From positions 16,543-80,542 of the forward strand of contig CALUZC010000011.1 in assembly GCA_944325215.1 (NCBI GenBank): DNA of 64,000 nucleotides. The letters run 5' to 3'. Every line of letters begins with the position of its first letter. Positions within the stretch are counted from its first letter, which is position 1. The DNA comes from an uncultured Mucispirillum sp. GTDB lineage: Bacteria; Chrysiogenota; Deferribacteres; Deferribacterales; Mucispirillaceae. Positions 17,355 through 29,821 of the stretch are shown in pieces. A program made the translations under genes and the position numbers. The notes under the pieces were generated by a model. That model was given only the letters and a program-made list of their open reading frames with translations, was not told the DNA's origin and ran no database searches.

Positions 17355-19812
17355 TTTCTTCTCCCATATTTTCTTCTTCATTTTCATTTTCATCTTTTGG
17401 AACAACAGTAAATGATATAATTTCATCGCCTGATGTATTCATAAGCCTTGTGCCTTGTGTATTTCTACCAATAACTGATACTTCTGCAGCAGATATTCTA
17501 ATGGTTTTACCATTTTTAGTAATAAGCATAATATCATCTTCTTCTTGATTTATCTGCCTAACACCTACTACAAGCCCTGTTTTAGAAGTAAGTTTCATAA
17601 GTTTTAAACCTTTACCACCACGAGACTGCAGCCTATATTCATCTTTATTTGTTCCTTTACCATAACCAAGAGATGTAACAGCTAAAAGTGGACTATCTTC
17701 TTCCACCACTTCAGCAGATACAACCACATCATCTCTTTCAAGCATAATACCTCTTACACCTGTAGCAGTTCTACCCATAGGGCGAACATCTTCCACACTA
17801 AACTGGATAGTTTTTCCGTCCCTTGTTGCAAGGAAAACTTTATCATCATCACCAGTTAAAAGAGTTGTTACTATTTCATCATTATCTCTTAAATTAAGAG
17901 CAATTATACCACTTCTACCACTTTTAAATTCTGCAGTTTTAACTCTTTTTACAACACCATATTTAGTAGCAAAGAAAATAGATTTTGTTTCATCTTTTTC
18001 AGGCAGTGTTAAAAATGATGCAATTTTTTCATTTTCATCTAAAGAAAGAAGATTAGAAATATGCCTGCCTTTAGAATCTCTTGACTGCTCTGGTATTTGG
18101 TAAACTTTTAAGAAATGAACTTTACCTTTTGTAGTAAATATAAAAAGGTGGCTTTTATTTGTAGTATATATTATTTCTTCTACAAAATCTTCGCTTTTAT
18201 TAGCAGCACCAATTTTACCTTTACCGCCTCTTTTTTGAGCTGTAAAATTATTAAGTAAAGTTCTTTTAATATAGCCATTATGGGTAATAGTTACAACCAT
18301 TTCATCATTTGGTATTAAATCTTCATAGTCAATATCATCTATACTGTCAGCAATTTCTGTTTTTCTTTCATCGCCATATCTGTTTTTAATATCGACTATT
18401 TCTTCCCTAATAACACTCATAAGTTTAGATTTAGAATTAAGTATAGAGTTATAATATTCTATATCTTTTTTAAGCTGTTCATATTCTTCGTTTAATTTAT
18501 CAATCTCCAAACCTGTAATTTTAGCAAGACGCATATCTAAAATAGCTTGAGACTGAATATCTGATAAATCAAACCTTTCCATTAATGCTTTTTTAGCTGT
18601 TGGAGTATCTTTTGATTCTTTAATAATTTTAACAACTTCATCAATATTATTAACTGCAATTCTTAAGCCTTCAACAATATGCATTCTTTCTTCGGCTTTC
18701 ATAAGTTTATAGCGTGTTCTTCTAGTTACAACTTCTATTCTATGGTTTAAAAACTCAGTTAATATATTTTCTAAAGATAAGATTTGCGGCCTGCCACCAA
18801 CAAGTGCAACCATGTTAAAACCAAAAGATGATTCTAAGGCAGTAAATTTATATAATCTATTTAATATAACTTCAGCAGATTCGCCTTTTTTAACATCTAT
18901 TAATATTTTAATACCTTTCATACTAGATACATCTCTAATATCAGTAATACCTGGTATTTTCTTCTCATTAACAAGCTCTGCAATTTTTTCAACAAGCACA
19001 GATTTATTTACCTGATATGGAATTTCAGTAATAACAATCTGTTCTTTTCCACCTTTTACTTCAACAATTTCAGCCCTTGCTCTAATACGGATACTTGCTC
19101 TGCCTGTTTTATAAGCGTTAATAATATCCCCTTTTCCCATAATTATACCACTTGTAGGAAAATCTGGACCTTTAATAATATTAAATAAACCTTCTTCAGT
19201 ATAGTTTTCTTCATCTATCATATATAAAAGTCCGTCCATAACTTCAGTTAAGTTATGAGGTGGAATATTTGTTGCCATACCAACAGCAATACCTGAAATA
19301 CCGTTTATTAAAAGGTTAGGTATTTTTGTAGGAAAAACTGTAGGTTCAGTCATAGAGCCGTCATAGTTTGGTATAAAATCTACTGTATTACAGTCAATAT
19401 CTGCCATAAGCTCATCACTAATTCTAGCCATTCTAGCTTCAGTATAACGAGATGCTGCAGCACTATCCCCATCTATTGAGCCAAAGTTACCTTGACCAAT
19501 AACAAGCGGATATCTCATAGAGAAATCTTGAGCTAAACGAACTAAAGCATAATAAATCGCACTATCACCATGTGGGTGAAGTTTACCCATAGTATCCCCA
19601 ACAATTCTGGCAGATTTCTTATTAGGCTTATTATACTGCACACCCATTTCGTTCATTGTAAAAAGCACACGCCTGTGAACTGGTTTTAAACCGTCCCTGA
19701 CATCAGGAAATGCCCTTCCTGCAATAACGCTCATAGCATAATCTAAATAACTGTTTTTAAGGGTATCTTCTATTGATACATCTTGAATATTTTTATTAAT
19801 TATTTCGCTCAT
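17338..19812 (-). CDS. gyrA: DNA gyrase subunit A
   Basis: This 824-residue subunit carries the DNA breakage-reunion domain with catalytic Tyr123 ([11 protein letters not shown]) and a C-terminal beta-pinwheel containing the GyrA box QKRGGKGKI, which separates GyrA from ParC. The quinolone-determining region reads [15 protein letters not shown]. Ser84 corresponds to E. coli Ser83, but Tyr88 occupies the place of E. coli Asp87, which is Asp or Glu in most bacteria. [10 protein letters not shown] and [10 protein letters not shown] also differ from the usual LVDGQGNFGS and AAAMRYTEAR. It follows gyrB by 10 bases and shares its operon. The role (negative supercoiling with GyrB) is certain; the effect of Tyr88 on drug binding is inferred. 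Confidence 0.97.
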   Translation of the reverse strand: MSEIINKNIQDVSIEDTLKNSYLDYAMSVIAGRAFPDVRDGLKPVHRRVLFTMNEMGVQYNKPNKKSARIVGDTMGKLHPHGDSAIYYALVRLAQDFSMRYPLVIGQGNFGSIDGDSAAASRYTEARMARISDELMADIDCNTVDFIPNYDGSMTEPTVFPTKIPNLLINGISGIAVGMATNIPPHNLTEVMDGLLYMIDEENYTEEGLFNIIKGPDFPTSGIIMGKGDIINAYKTGRASIRIRARAEIVEVKGGKEQIVITEIPYQVNKSVLVEKIAELVNEKKIPGITDIRDVSSMKGIKILIDVKKGESAEVILNRLYKFTALESSFGFNMVALVGGRPQILSLENILTEFLNHRIEVVTRRTRYKLMKAEERMHIVEGLRIAVNNIDEVVKIIKESKDTPTAKKALMERFDLSDIQSQAILDMRLAKITGLEIDKLNEEYEQLKKDIEYYNSILNSKSKLMSVIREEIVDIKNRYGDERKTEIADSIDDIDYEDLIPNDEMVVTITHNGYIKRTLLNNFTAQKRGGKGKIGAANKSEDFVEEIIYTTNKSHLFIFTTKGKVHFLKVYQIPEQSRDSKGRHISNLLSLDENEKIASFLTLPEKDETKSIFFATKYGVVKRVKTAEFKSGRSGIIALNLRDNDEIVTTLLTGDDDKVFLATRDGKTIQFSVEDVRPMGRTATGVRGIMLERDDVVVSAEVVEEDSPLLAVTSLGYGKGTNKDEYRLQSRGGKGLKLMKLTSKTGLVVGVRQINQEEDDIMLITKNGKTIRISAAEVSVIGRNTQGTRLMNTSGDEIISFTVVPKDENENEEENMGEENGSNS

Positions 19813-19822
19813 CTAACCACCA

Positions 19823-22192
<2,370 letters not shown>

Positions 22193-22203
22193 CTATCCTT
22201 ATA

Positions 22204-23214
22204 TTAATTTAATTTAATTGTATTTTTAAAATTTAATTTTGAATTATCAACACCTGTATATAAAACCTGTCTTCCTTTTGAAAACAAATCTTTTATAAAT
22301 GAAGCTCTGCCATTATCAAGAGCAGCTTCAAAATCATCTAAAAGAGTAATTATACTTATTTTTCTATTTTCTTCAATAATTTTTATAAAAGAATATAATG
22401 AAAGTAGAGAAAATGTCTTTTTTTGCCCAGTAGATGAGAATTTTTCTATTACTTTATTATCAAGCTCCATTTCTATTTTATCCCTGTGAACGCCATATAA
22501 TATCTTTTTTATTACTTTTTCTTTATTTAATAAACTTTCATCTAAAATATTACTGTTATATTTTATAAAAACTTTTTCATATTTAAATTCAAGCCTGTTA
22601 TAAACATTATTAAGATAACTATTTAACTCTTTTACCATTTTATTACGTTTAAAATATATTGTATTTGATAAATTGATTATTTTTTCATTAAGAACATCTA
22701 AATAAGTATAATCAATATTATCTTTTTCTAATTCTGCAGTCTTTTGTGATAAAATTCTAGTGTATGTTTTTATATCATAAATATGATTTTTATCATAGTA
22801 AAAAATGAACCTGTCTAAAAAATTTCTTCTATCAATTTGGTCTTTAGAAAGTATACCTAAATTTTCTGGTGTATAAAAAGCAATGGGATATTTATAAATG
22901 AAATCAGCAATATTTTCTATTTCATCACCATTATATATTGTAGAACGTTTATTTTTATATAGGCATATAATATTAGAATTATAGTTTTCTTCTGTAATAT
23001 CACTTTCTATACGAAAAAAATCACTGTTAAAATTTATTATAGATGAAAAAGGCTGTTTTTTAAAACTTTTAACACCAAATAAAATATATAATGCTTCTAA
23101 AACTGATGTTTTACCAGTGCCATTCTCACCAATAAATATAGTTTCATCTTCCAAGTCATATTTTGAAGAAATATGATTTCTAAAGTTATTTAGTTTTAAA
23201 TTTAATACCTGCAT
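22204..23214 (-). CDS. recF: DNA replication and repair protein RecF
   Basis: RecF is an SMC-like ATPase that helps load RecA at single-strand gaps. The 336-residue protein has the Walker A GENGTGKTSVLEAL near residues 29-42, the IAFYTPENLGIL region near 91-102, the ABC signature-like FSSTGQKKTFSLLSLY and the Walker B region ITLLDDFEAALD. It is at the short end of the family's usual length (about 340-370 aa) but complete at both ends. Its ATG directly abuts the dnaN stop, showing tight coupling. Confidence 0.94.
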   Translation of the reverse strand: MQVLNLKLNNFRNHISSKYDLEDETIFIGENGTGKTSVLEALYILFGVKSFKKQPFSSIINFNSDFFRIESDITEENYNSNIICLYKNKRSTIYNGDEIENIADFIYKYPIAFYTPENLGILSKDQIDRRNFLDRFIFYYDKNHIYDIKTYTRILSQKTAELEKDNIDYTYLDVLNEKIINLSNTIYFKRNKMVKELNSYLNNVYNRLEFKYEKVFIKYNSNILDESLLNKEKVIKKILYGVHRDKIEMELDNKVIEKFSSTGQKKTFSLLSLYSFIKIIEENRKISIITLLDDFEAALDNGRASFIKDLFSKGRQVLYTGVDNSKLNFKNTIKLN

Positions 23215-24324
23215 TTATATTTTATCTATTGATATAGGAACAACTAAATACCTGTAGTTAGTATTATTAGGTGTTACAAGAACTGGTGAACGTTTATCGG
23301 CCATTTCTAATATAAATTCTTCTGTATCAATATTATTTAATATTTCATTTAAGTGTTTAGCATTTAATATAATTTCAAATGGTTCTGAATTATATTCAAT
23401 TACATCTATTGTTTCAGAGCCTTCACCATATATAGTTTCTAATGATGATATTTTTAACGTTGAATTATCAAAATTTAATATAATACCCGGTGTTTCATCA
23501 CTTGTAATAGCAGATATTCTTTTAGAAGCATCAATAAATGATTTTCTATCAAGTTTTGCTTTTATAGGGTAGTCATTATTAAATAATCTTTCAATGTTTT
23601 TTATAAATTTTTCTATTAGTTTAGAATATATAATTATATTATCGTGTTTAAAAGAAATTTGTTTTCTATCAGTTTGTATTTCTATTTCACCTTTTGGTTC
23701 AAATATTCTTAATATTTCAGTAATTGTTTTCTTAGGTATATTTATTATAAAATCATTTGAATATTCTGCATTAATATTAGAAGAAGCTATTGCAATTCGC
23801 TGCATACCTGTTGCAAATGTTTCTACAATATCTCTATTAATTCTAACCTGCGCACCAGTATATTCTAATTTTGTAGAATCATTAGATATACAAAAATATG
23901 TTCTTTTCATAAGATTTATAAAATTAGCTGCGTTAATTTTAATAAAATATTCTGGTATAATCTCACTAATAGATGGAAAGTTTTCAGATGATAATGTGGA
24001 TAATTTAAATTTTGATTTACCACATATTACATTGAGCCTTGTATCATCATATTGAAAATCAATTAAAGCTCCATCTGGAAGTTCTTTTATAATATCTAAA
24101 AGTTTTCTACAGCTAACTGTAACTCTACCTTCTTTTTCTATAGAATTTGGTTCAAAAAAACATGAAAAACCCATTTGATAGTTAGTAGCTTTTATGTTTA
24201 CTGTATTATTTTCTACTTCAATGTAGATATTTTGAAGTATATCATTTAAACCTTTAGGATTAGTAAAACTGTTAGCATACTGTAAATATTTTAAAATATC
24301 TTCTTTAAGAACTTTAAATTGCAT
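23215..24324 (-). CDS. dnaN: DNA polymerase III beta sliding clamp
   Basis: The sliding clamp tethers DNA polymerase III to its template. I place the start at 24324 (MQFKVLKEDILKYLQ, 369 aa): this ATG follows GAGGTTAAA, and clamp proteins begin this way. The 39 extra in-frame codons upstream are Tyr/Ile-rich and lie in the putative origin. Three clamp domains are evident, with VSCRKLLDIIKELPDG and LSTLSSENFPS in the first and a C-terminal VLVTPNNTNYRYLVVPIS ending. A perfect DnaA box occurs inside the gene at 23995..24003. Confidence 0.95.
   Translation of the reverse strand: MQFKVLKEDILKYLQYANSFTNPKGLNDILQNIYIEVENNTVNIKATNYQMGFSCFFEPNSIEKEGRVTVSCRKLLDIIKELPDGALIDFQYDDTRLNVICGKSKFKLSTLSSENFPSISEIIPEYFIKINAANFINLMKRTYFCISNDSTKLEYTGAQVRINRDIVETFATGMQRIAIASSNINAEYSNDFIINIPKKTITEILRIFEPKGEIEIQTDRKQISFKHDNIIIYSKLIEKFIKNIERLFNNDYPIKAKLDRKSFIDASKRISAITSDETPGIILNFDNSTLKISSLETIYGEGSETIDVIEYNSEPFEIILNAKHLNEILNNIDTEEFILEMADKRSPVLVTPNNTNYRYLVVPISIDKI
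23995..24003. promoter_or_regulatory. DnaA box inside dnaN
   Basis: TGTGGATAA, the exact complement of the consensus DnaA box TTATCCACA, occurs in the dnaN coding sequence, about 0.3 kb downstream of its start. Being coding, it could be incidental, but its proximity to the two intergenic boxes suggests it may contribute to origin or dnaN control. Confidence 0.45.
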
Positions 24325-24385
24325 TTTAACCTCAATATAAATATATATATGTCTTATATATAAATAGTTGTTGTTATTGTAGTAG

Positions 24386-24394
24386 TGTGGATAA
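24386..24394. promoter_or_regulatory. DnaA box (dnaN side of oriC)
   Basis: TGTGGATAA is a perfect complement of the TTATCCACA DnaA box. It lies about 60 bases upstream of the chosen dnaN start and may also let DnaA control dnaN transcription. Confidence 0.8.
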
Positions 24395-24617
24395 CTACTA
24401 TTAACCTTAAAAAGTATATATTTTATAATGAATTTAATCAATAATAAAATGTTATAACTTTCATTAATTTTAAAAAATTATTAAAAAAATTTCAAGTAAT
24501 TTATTAAAAAACATAATTTTTAATAAAAAATTTTTTTAAAAAAATAAGTATGTTGAAAACTTTTTCTTTTAAAAACTTTTATAACTTTATAACTTGTTGA
24601 TATATATAATAATATTA

Positions 24618-24637
24618 TGTGGATAAAATGTGTATAA
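24618..24637. promoter_or_regulatory. Pair of DnaA boxes (dnaA side of oriC)
   Basis: A perfect TGTGGATAA (24618..24626) is followed after two bases by TGTGTATAA (24629..24637, one mismatch), in the same orientation. Closely spaced, co-oriented boxes next to an A/T-only stretch fit a DnaA filament-nucleating site. Confidence 0.75.
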
Positions 24638-24642
24638 CTTTT

Positions 24643-26001
24643 TTATACTGAAAACATTTTCATTTTATTACTTAATTCGTTTAGTGTATTAACTATATAT
24701 GCATTATTATTACTTATATCTTTTTCTATTTTACTAATAGAGTTTTTTATAGTTGAGTGGTCTCTATTAAAAATATCACCTATACCTTTAAGAGAAGATG
24801 GTGTATTTTTATATATTAGATATATTGCAAGGTTTCTAGGTATAACTATATTTTGCGAACGGCTTGGAGATTTTAAATCAACAAGTTTTATATTAAAGTA
24901 TTCAGATATTATATCTATTATATTTTGTGGTGTTAAAGTTTTATCTCTTTTTACAAGCATTGATGCTATATGGTTTTGTAAAAAGTCAATAGTCAGCTCC
25001 ACATTATGAAATTTAGACTGAACAAAAGCAGTTTTAGCAGCACCGAGTAAATCCCTTGTGCTGTCAGATTTAATATTTTCAGCTAAATAGTATATTATTT
25101 CATCTGTCATAAATATACCATACTGGGAAGAAAAACTTTTTAATATAGCCACCTTTTCTTCAACTGAAGGTGTTCCAATATGGGCAATTAAACCACCAGA
25201 AAAACGACTTTTTAATCTTTTATCCATATTTAAGCTTTCATCTGGTGATGAATTAGATGTTAAAATTATTTGCTTTTCATTACTATGCAGCTTTGAAAAT
25301 AAAAAGAAAAATTCTTCTGTTGTAGCATGGTTTCTTGATATTATTTGCACATCATCAAAAAGCAGCACATCTAAAGAGCAGTATTTTTCCTTAAATTCTG
25401 TCATTCTCTTTTTTGTAAGTGAAGAAACAAACTCATCTCGAAAATGTTCACCTGTAATACATAAAATTTTCTTTTTAGGAAAATTAAGCCTTATATAATT
25501 ACCAACTGCATGCATAAGGTGAGTTTTTCCAAGCCCAACATCACCATAAATATATATAGGGTTATTAAGTTTATCAAACCCTTTAGCAGCACTTAAACAT
25601 GCTGAATGAGCAAAAGAATTTGACTTACCAGCCACAAATGTATCAAAAGTGTAATCCTTATTAAGCGGTATACTGTATGAATCATAATTATCATTATTTT
25701 TAACAACTTCAGAAACAATGTTTTCCTGCACTTCCTTCTTAAGCTGTTTTGCACCTTTAAGTGTAATTTTTATATCACACTCAAGATGATAAAATTCTTT
25801 TAAAGCTGATTTTAATTTATTTAAATACTTATCTTCCACCCAGTTTTTTATAAACTTATTATCAGCTTGAAGTGTTATTACATTTGATTCAAAGGATAGA
25901 ATTTTTAAATCTTTTATCCATTTAAAAAATTCTGCGTCCTGTATCTTGCCTTTAATATCAGATAATATAGTATCCCACGAAGCATCAAATTTATTATTCA
26001 T
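24643..26001 (-). CDS. dnaA: Chromosomal replication initiator DnaA
   Basis: DnaA binds DnaA boxes, melts oriC and loads the helicase. The 452-residue protein has domain I (SWDTILSDIKGKIQDAEFF), a short linker, the AAA+ domain with Walker A GDVGLGKTH, Walker B LLFDDVQ and a sensor region, and the C-terminal DNA-binding helix-turn-helix with the signature RDHSTIKNSISKIEKDI. The gene is read leftward toward the candidate origin. Its start is only 8 bases from the preceding outer-membrane protein gene, so it lacks the usual long, DnaA-box-rich promoter region; autoregulation, if any, must work elsewhere. Confidence 0.97.
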   Translation of the reverse strand: MNNKFDASWDTILSDIKGKIQDAEFFKWIKDLKILSFESNVITLQADNKFIKNWVEDKYLNKLKSALKEFYHLECDIKITLKGAKQLKKEVQENIVSEVVKNNDNYDSYSIPLNKDYTFDTFVAGKSNSFAHSACLSAAKGFDKLNNPIYIYGDVGLGKTHLMHAVGNYIRLNFPKKKILCITGEHFRDEFVSSLTKKRMTEFKEKYCSLDVLLFDDVQIISRNHATTEEFFFLFSKLHSNEKQIILTSNSSPDESLNMDKRLKSRFSGGLIAHIGTPSVEEKVAILKSFSSQYGIFMTDEIIYYLAENIKSDSTRDLLGAAKTAFVQSKFHNVELTIDFLQNHIASMLVKRDKTLTPQNIIDIISEYFNIKLVDLKSPSRSQNIVIPRNLAIYLIYKNTPSSLKGIGDIFNRDHSTIKNSISKIEKDISNNNAYIVNTLNELSNKMKMFSV

Positions 26002-26009
26002 TTTATCAC

Positions 26010-26930
26010 CTAAAAAAATGCAGTTATATTTATACCAGCAGAATAGCCAATTCCTGTTGATGAATTACTAAAAAGTTTTACTTCTTTAGAAGTATATCTG
26101 TGACTGTCTGCAATAAACTCTATAAAAGGGCTTATGCGAACAGTATTTTTTATAGTTAAAGCATAACGAAATCTTATTGATATTGTATCAGTATAATACT
26201 TTTCCTGCTCTGTATAATATACATCTTTTATCATACTAGAAAGTCTATACATGTCGTTTTCCATTTCTACTTGGAACTGCAGCATATTATTTTTATTAAT
26301 ACCTAAATTGTAAGAAAAAAACATGTCTAATACAGGCACATATTTAAACTCTACAGAACTGTATTTTAAAAAATCAACTTTTATATAAGTTAAAGGCATA
26401 CCAAAAATAACATCAAGCCCCGGTTTTGAATATTCATACCTAATAACAGGTAAAGGATATCCATCTAAAAATAACCTGTTAGTAGAATATTCAACACCTA
26501 AATATAATCTTGAATAATATGCTAATGCTTTACCTTTTATATTTTCATATTCTGTAACATGCTGGAATACTTTAAAAGCATAAAATACATCGAAATCTAT
26601 TAAATTAAGTGAAGTCATAGGCTTATCACTGTTAGATGAAAGCCCAAAACCTGCCCAGTGGCTGCCTGCTTTATATGCATATGTTAAGCCTAATTTAGTA
26701 AGTGTATCGTTTCCTAAAACTTGTTGAAATTCATATCCAAACTGATGAGGCGTGCTTGTATGAAGCCCTGAAATTTCAATTGCATGAGTATCTGATTTAG
26801 CAGTATCAAGCCACCTGTATCTAAAATCAACACCTTCATATGGGGTATATAATGCATTTGATGCATAAACATATGTATAAGAAAACAGTATAAGTAGTAA
26901 AAAAAATAATTTTTTAGTCATTTTGCTCAT
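26010..26930 (-). CDS. Predicted outer-membrane beta-barrel protein
   Basis: The 306-residue product has a signal peptide cleavable near VYAS (residue 24) and then alternating hydrophobic/polar strands rich in aromatic residues. It ends in SAGINITAFF, whose terminal phenylalanine is typical of outer-membrane barrels recognised by the BAM machinery. No named family is apparent. It overlaps the upstream PEP-synthase-like gene by 17 bases and is followed by dnaA after 8 bases, so it is apparently transcribed with dnaA. Function unknown. Two possible starts (26930 and 26921) differ by three codons. Confidence 0.65.
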   Translation of the reverse strand: MSKMTKKLFFLLLILFSYTYVYASNALYTPYEGVDFRYRWLDTAKSDTHAIEISGLHTSTPHQFGYEFQQVLGNDTLTKLGLTYAYKAGSHWAGFGLSSNSDKPMTSLNLIDFDVFYAFKVFQHVTEYENIKGKALAYYSRLYLGVEYSTNRLFLDGYPLPVIRYEYSKPGLDVIFGMPLTYIKVDFLKYSSVEFKYVPVLDMFFSYNLGINKNNMLQFQVEMENDMYRLSSMIKDVYYTEQEKYYTDTISIRFRYALTIKNTVRISPFIEFIADSHRYTSKEVKLFSNSSTGIGYSAGINITAFF

Positions 26931-28692
26931 CTATTTGAAATAACGTATTTTTCTCAATAGCAATATTTTTTAAAAATAAAGAACCAAATCTTACCCCTGT
27001 CCATAAGGGAATATTATTTAAAACAGCAAATTCAGCAGCGAGAGAAAATGGTGATATATTTTCAACTAATAATCCTTTTGCTGTTTTATAATTATTTAAT
27101 TTTGTAACAGGCAGATTATAAGCAGCAATTATTTTATTACTATAATCTTCAAGATTTAAATTTGTTTCTATTTTACCACTACATTCAATTCTATTTAAAC
27201 CATATGCTGCAAAAGCTTCTCTCTCTTTATATTTTATAATCATATCTTCAGCAATATGAGGCGTATCTGATATATCAAAGCCATATATTTCAGGTGGCAT
27301 AACTTGGGCAGCATATCTTTTATTACGCCATTTTCTAAAACATATTATATCACTTGTATCGCCAAAAAGTGTGTCTTTTAACATTCTTCTTATTTCATCA
27401 TGGTCAAGGTAATATATATCATTCTCATTAACAAGCTTGTTTTTATTTATACCTATTTCTGTAAGATTTTTAAAAGCATCTTTAGACTTTACTATAAACT
27501 TAGACGCTGTTAAATAAAGCTCATCTCTCATATCTAAAAGTTTATGCATATTTTTTATAGCTTTTTTTAGTTTAGCAGTTCTAGAAAATATGGAAAACCT
27601 TTTCATATGGATTTTCATTTTATCCACCTTTTTTTCCACATTAAATACTACCTTTTCCACAGGGCTTTCAAAATCCATATATTTTGGAAGTAAAAATTCT
27701 TCTTCACTATAAAATATAGAGTTGTTTCTAGTTTTATATACAGCATTTAATACAAGTGATATATTAGGATACTTTTTTAATAAAGTAGATAAGTTATTCA
27801 TAAATTCAATAGATAAATATTCATAAACAATAACCATCTGCACTATATAATCATAAAAAGATTTATTAGATACCATATTTGCATCTAATGAATCAATACT
27901 TTCTTTAATGCTTTCAAGCACTTCTTTTATTTCTTCAAAAGTAACAGGAAAAAAGTTTCTATTTAATTTATCAAGCTTTGAATAGCCCATTTTCAAAAAC
28001 AGATTAGGAGCATAAGTTCTTCTATAAAGGGACTTATTAAGCCCAATAGTATGCATCATTTTTTCAAAACCAGTTAAGTTAATATACAGCCTTCCATATA
28101 AAGGAACTATTGATGGAGATGTGGTTTTTAAATTACACGAAACAAATATAGGGTTTAATATATCTAGCACTTCATTAAATATTGATGATGATAAGTGAGA
28201 TAAAACCTGTGGAAAATATGTTGCAAAATATGAGCTGGATAAAATGATTTCTTCATCATACATTCTAGACTTTGGCTCACTATATTCATTAGATGAAAGG
28301 GGTCTTGGAATAGTATAATCTCTAGCATCATCATAATGCACAACTTCCTGCACTATTTCTGCATTTTTTACATAGCAGTTATCTTCACACAAGTAAATAT
28401 CCATAAGTAATGGTGCATTAACTACTCTTTCAGCTTTAAATATTGTATCAATTAAAGTATTAATTTCAAATGACGATAAAGGGTGCTTATTTCTAATATT
28501 TCTAGTGTTATCTTGATACTGACCTTTTAATATAATAAACTCATATTCTTCAGTAACAACACGAAAAAAACCAAAATTATTATGGTAATGTGGGTGAATT
28601 TTAAGTTCTATGCCGTCTTGCTGGTCACTATATATTTTAATGCCATTTTGGCTTAATGTTTCAAAAATATTAGAAGCTAAAATTTCACCCAT
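26914..28692 (-). CDS. Degenerate PEP synthase / pyruvate phosphate dikinase-like protein
   Basis: This 592-residue cytoplasmic protein resembles the central and C-terminal part of PEP synthase/rifampin phosphotransferase-type enzymes. PLYGRLYINLTGFEKMM near 200-216 resembles their GRxYxNL segment, ENDIYYLDHDEIRRML near 425-440 their DVFYL-x-x-E-E segment, and the C-terminal 520-592 the phosphohistidine swivel domain. Where the swivel domain normally has the catalytic histidine (S-H-x-A-I-x-A-R-E-x-x-I-P), this protein reads SPFSLAAEFAVLNNIP at 547-562, with no histidine. It also lacks a clear ATP-grasp domain. It is therefore probably a non-catalytic relative with an unknown role. It is coupled by overlap to the barrel gene downstream. 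The family link is moderate. Confidence 0.5.
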   Translation of the reverse strand: MGEILASNIFETLSQNGIKIYSDQQDGIELKIHPHYHNNFGFFRVVTEEYEFIILKGQYQDNTRNIRNKHPLSSFEINTLIDTIFKAERVVNAPLLMDIYLCEDNCYVKNAEIVQEVVHYDDARDYTIPRPLSSNEYSEPKSRMYDEEIILSSSYFATYFPQVLSHLSSSIFNEVLDILNPIFVSCNLKTTSPSIVPLYGRLYINLTGFEKMMHTIGLNKSLYRRTYAPNLFLKMGYSKLDKLNRNFFPVTFEEIKEVLESIKESIDSLDANMVSNKSFYDYIVQMVIVYEYLSIEFMNNLSTLLKKYPNISLVLNAVYKTRNNSIFYSEEEFLLPKYMDFESPVEKVVFNVEKKVDKMKIHMKRFSIFSRTAKLKKAIKNMHKLLDMRDELYLTASKFIVKSKDAFKNLTEIGINKNKLVNENDIYYLDHDEIRRMLKDTLFGDTSDIICFRKWRNKRYAAQVMPPEIYGFDISDTPHIAEDMIIKYKEREAFAAYGLNRIECSGKIETNLNLEDYSNKIIAAYNLPVTKLNNYKTAKGLLVENISPFSLAAEFAVLNNIPLWTGVRFGSLFLKNIAIEKNTLFQIDEQND

Positions 28693-28711
28693 TAAAAATC
28701 ACCTTAATAAA

Positions 28712-29587
28712 TTATTTAATTAATAAATCAGCTATTTCTCTATATCTTTTAGATGTTTCATCAGAAATATTTTTTGGAAGCACAGGACCAGGTGCCTGCT
28801 TATTCCAGTCCAAAGTTTCAAGGTAGTTTCTAACTATTTGTTTATCCATACTATCCTGAACTTTTCCAGGAGTATATTTATCTGCAAACCAAAAGCGAGA
28901 AGAATCAGGAGTTAAAACTTCATCAATTAAAATAACTTTACCATCAAAAAGCCCAAACTCAAGTTTTGTATCTGCAATGATTATACCTTTTTTAAGAGCA
29001 AGTTCTGATGCAAATTTGTATATAGCAATAGTATAATCTTTCATTTGGTTTGCATAATCTTCCCCTACTATCTCACACATTTTTTCAAAAGATATACTTT
29101 CATCATGGCCAACATCTGCTTTAGTAGATGGTGTAAATATTGGCTCAGGCAGTTTATCAGCCTCTTTTAAACCAGCAGGAAGTTTTATACCACAAACAGA
29201 GCCAGTTTTTAAATAATCTTTCATACCAGAACCTGTAATATAGCCACGAACAACACATTCTGCTAAAAGTGGTTTAGCTTTTTTTACAAGCATACTTCTT
29301 CCTTCAAGCACATCTTTATATTTATGGCATTCTTCAGGCATTTTTGAAACATCTGTAGTAATAAGATGGTTATCTATAATATGGCTTGTTTTATCAAACC
29401 AAAATTTTGAAAGAGCAGTTAATACTTTTCCTTTTCCTTCTATTCCTTCTGGTAAAATAACATCAAAAGCAGAAAGCCTGTCAGTTGAAACTATTAAAAG
29501 TTTATCATCTAAATCATAAATATCTCTAACTTTTCCTCTGCCAACAAGTTTCAAATCAGTAAACTCTGTCTGCATTACTATATCCAT
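28712..29587 (-). CDS. purC: Phosphoribosylaminoimidazole-succinocarboxamide synthase PurC
   Basis: PurC (SAICAR synthetase) condenses CAIR with aspartate in purine biosynthesis. The 291-residue protein contains [46 protein letters not shown] and the signature [14 protein letters not shown]. This is the longer, roughly 290-residue form of the enzyme. The start at 29587 (MDIVMQTEF) is preferred over an ATG five codons earlier, because GAGGTGAATTT directly precedes it and the upstream ATG lies within that ribosome binding site region. Confidence 0.95.
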   Translation of the reverse strand: MDIVMQTEFTDLKLVGRGKVRDIYDLDDKLLIVSTDRLSAFDVILPEGIEGKGKVLTALSKFWFDKTSHIIDNHLITTDVSKMPEECHKYKDVLEGRSMLVKKAKPLLAECVVRGYITGSGMKDYLKTGSVCGIKLPAGLKEADKLPEPIFTPSTKADVGHDESISFEKMCEIVGEDYANQMKDYTIAIYKFASELALKKGIIIADTKLEFGLFDGKVILIDEVLTPDSSRFWFADKYTPGKVQDSMDKQIVRNYLETLDWNKQAPGPVLPKNISDETSKRYREIADLLIK

Positions 29588-29769
29588 AAATTCACCTCGC
29601 AAATATATTGATAATATTTTTCCACACTAAAATCAAGAAAATTAATTTTTCAGCCCACATTTTATATATAAAATTTTATATATACATATAAAAAATTATA
29701 TACATGCTTATTGAAAACAAAAAATATATGCAATAATACGGTAGATAATAAAAAAAATTAACTATTTAC

Positions 29770-29798
29770 TTGAAAAATAAAAAAATATAGTTTATATT
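29770..29798 (+). promoter_or_regulatory. Sigma-70-type promoter for the Lrp-family gene
   Basis: TTGAAA (29770..29775) is separated by 17 bases from TATATT (29793..29798), close to the sigma-70 consensus. The expected transcript start is about 15-20 bases before the Lrp ribosome binding site. Confidence 0.65.
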
Positions 29799-29821
29799 CA
29801 GTAAGATAAGTGAGGTGCATC

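Larger units (their letters stand above)
24325..24642. promoter_or_regulatory. Candidate chromosomal replication origin (oriC)
   Basis: The roughly 320-base gap between the dnaA stop and the dnaN start is the only sizeable non-coding DNA in the replication block. It contains perfect DnaA boxes (TGTGGATAA) at 24386..24394 and 24618..24626, and a one-mismatch box (TGTGTATAA) at 24629..24637. Between the boxes lies an extreme A/T stretch (about 24465-24590, almost without G or C) suited to be the unwinding element. Gene orientation agrees: everything to the left is read leftward, away from this point. There is no comparable gap upstream of dnaA. The dnaN promoter must also lie here. Position is inferred; no experiment or skew calculation was done. 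Confidence 0.75.

Noticed and set aside
17355..17426. Longer folD start adding 24 Lys/Met-rich residues
   Set aside because: The extension lies within gyrA coding sequence and is absent from the family; a good ribosome binding site precedes the ATG at 17354.
24325..24441. Longer dnaN start adding 39 Tyr/Ile-rich residues
   Set aside because: It overlaps the DnaA-box region, has no ribosome binding site, and clamp proteins begin at the ATG at 24324.
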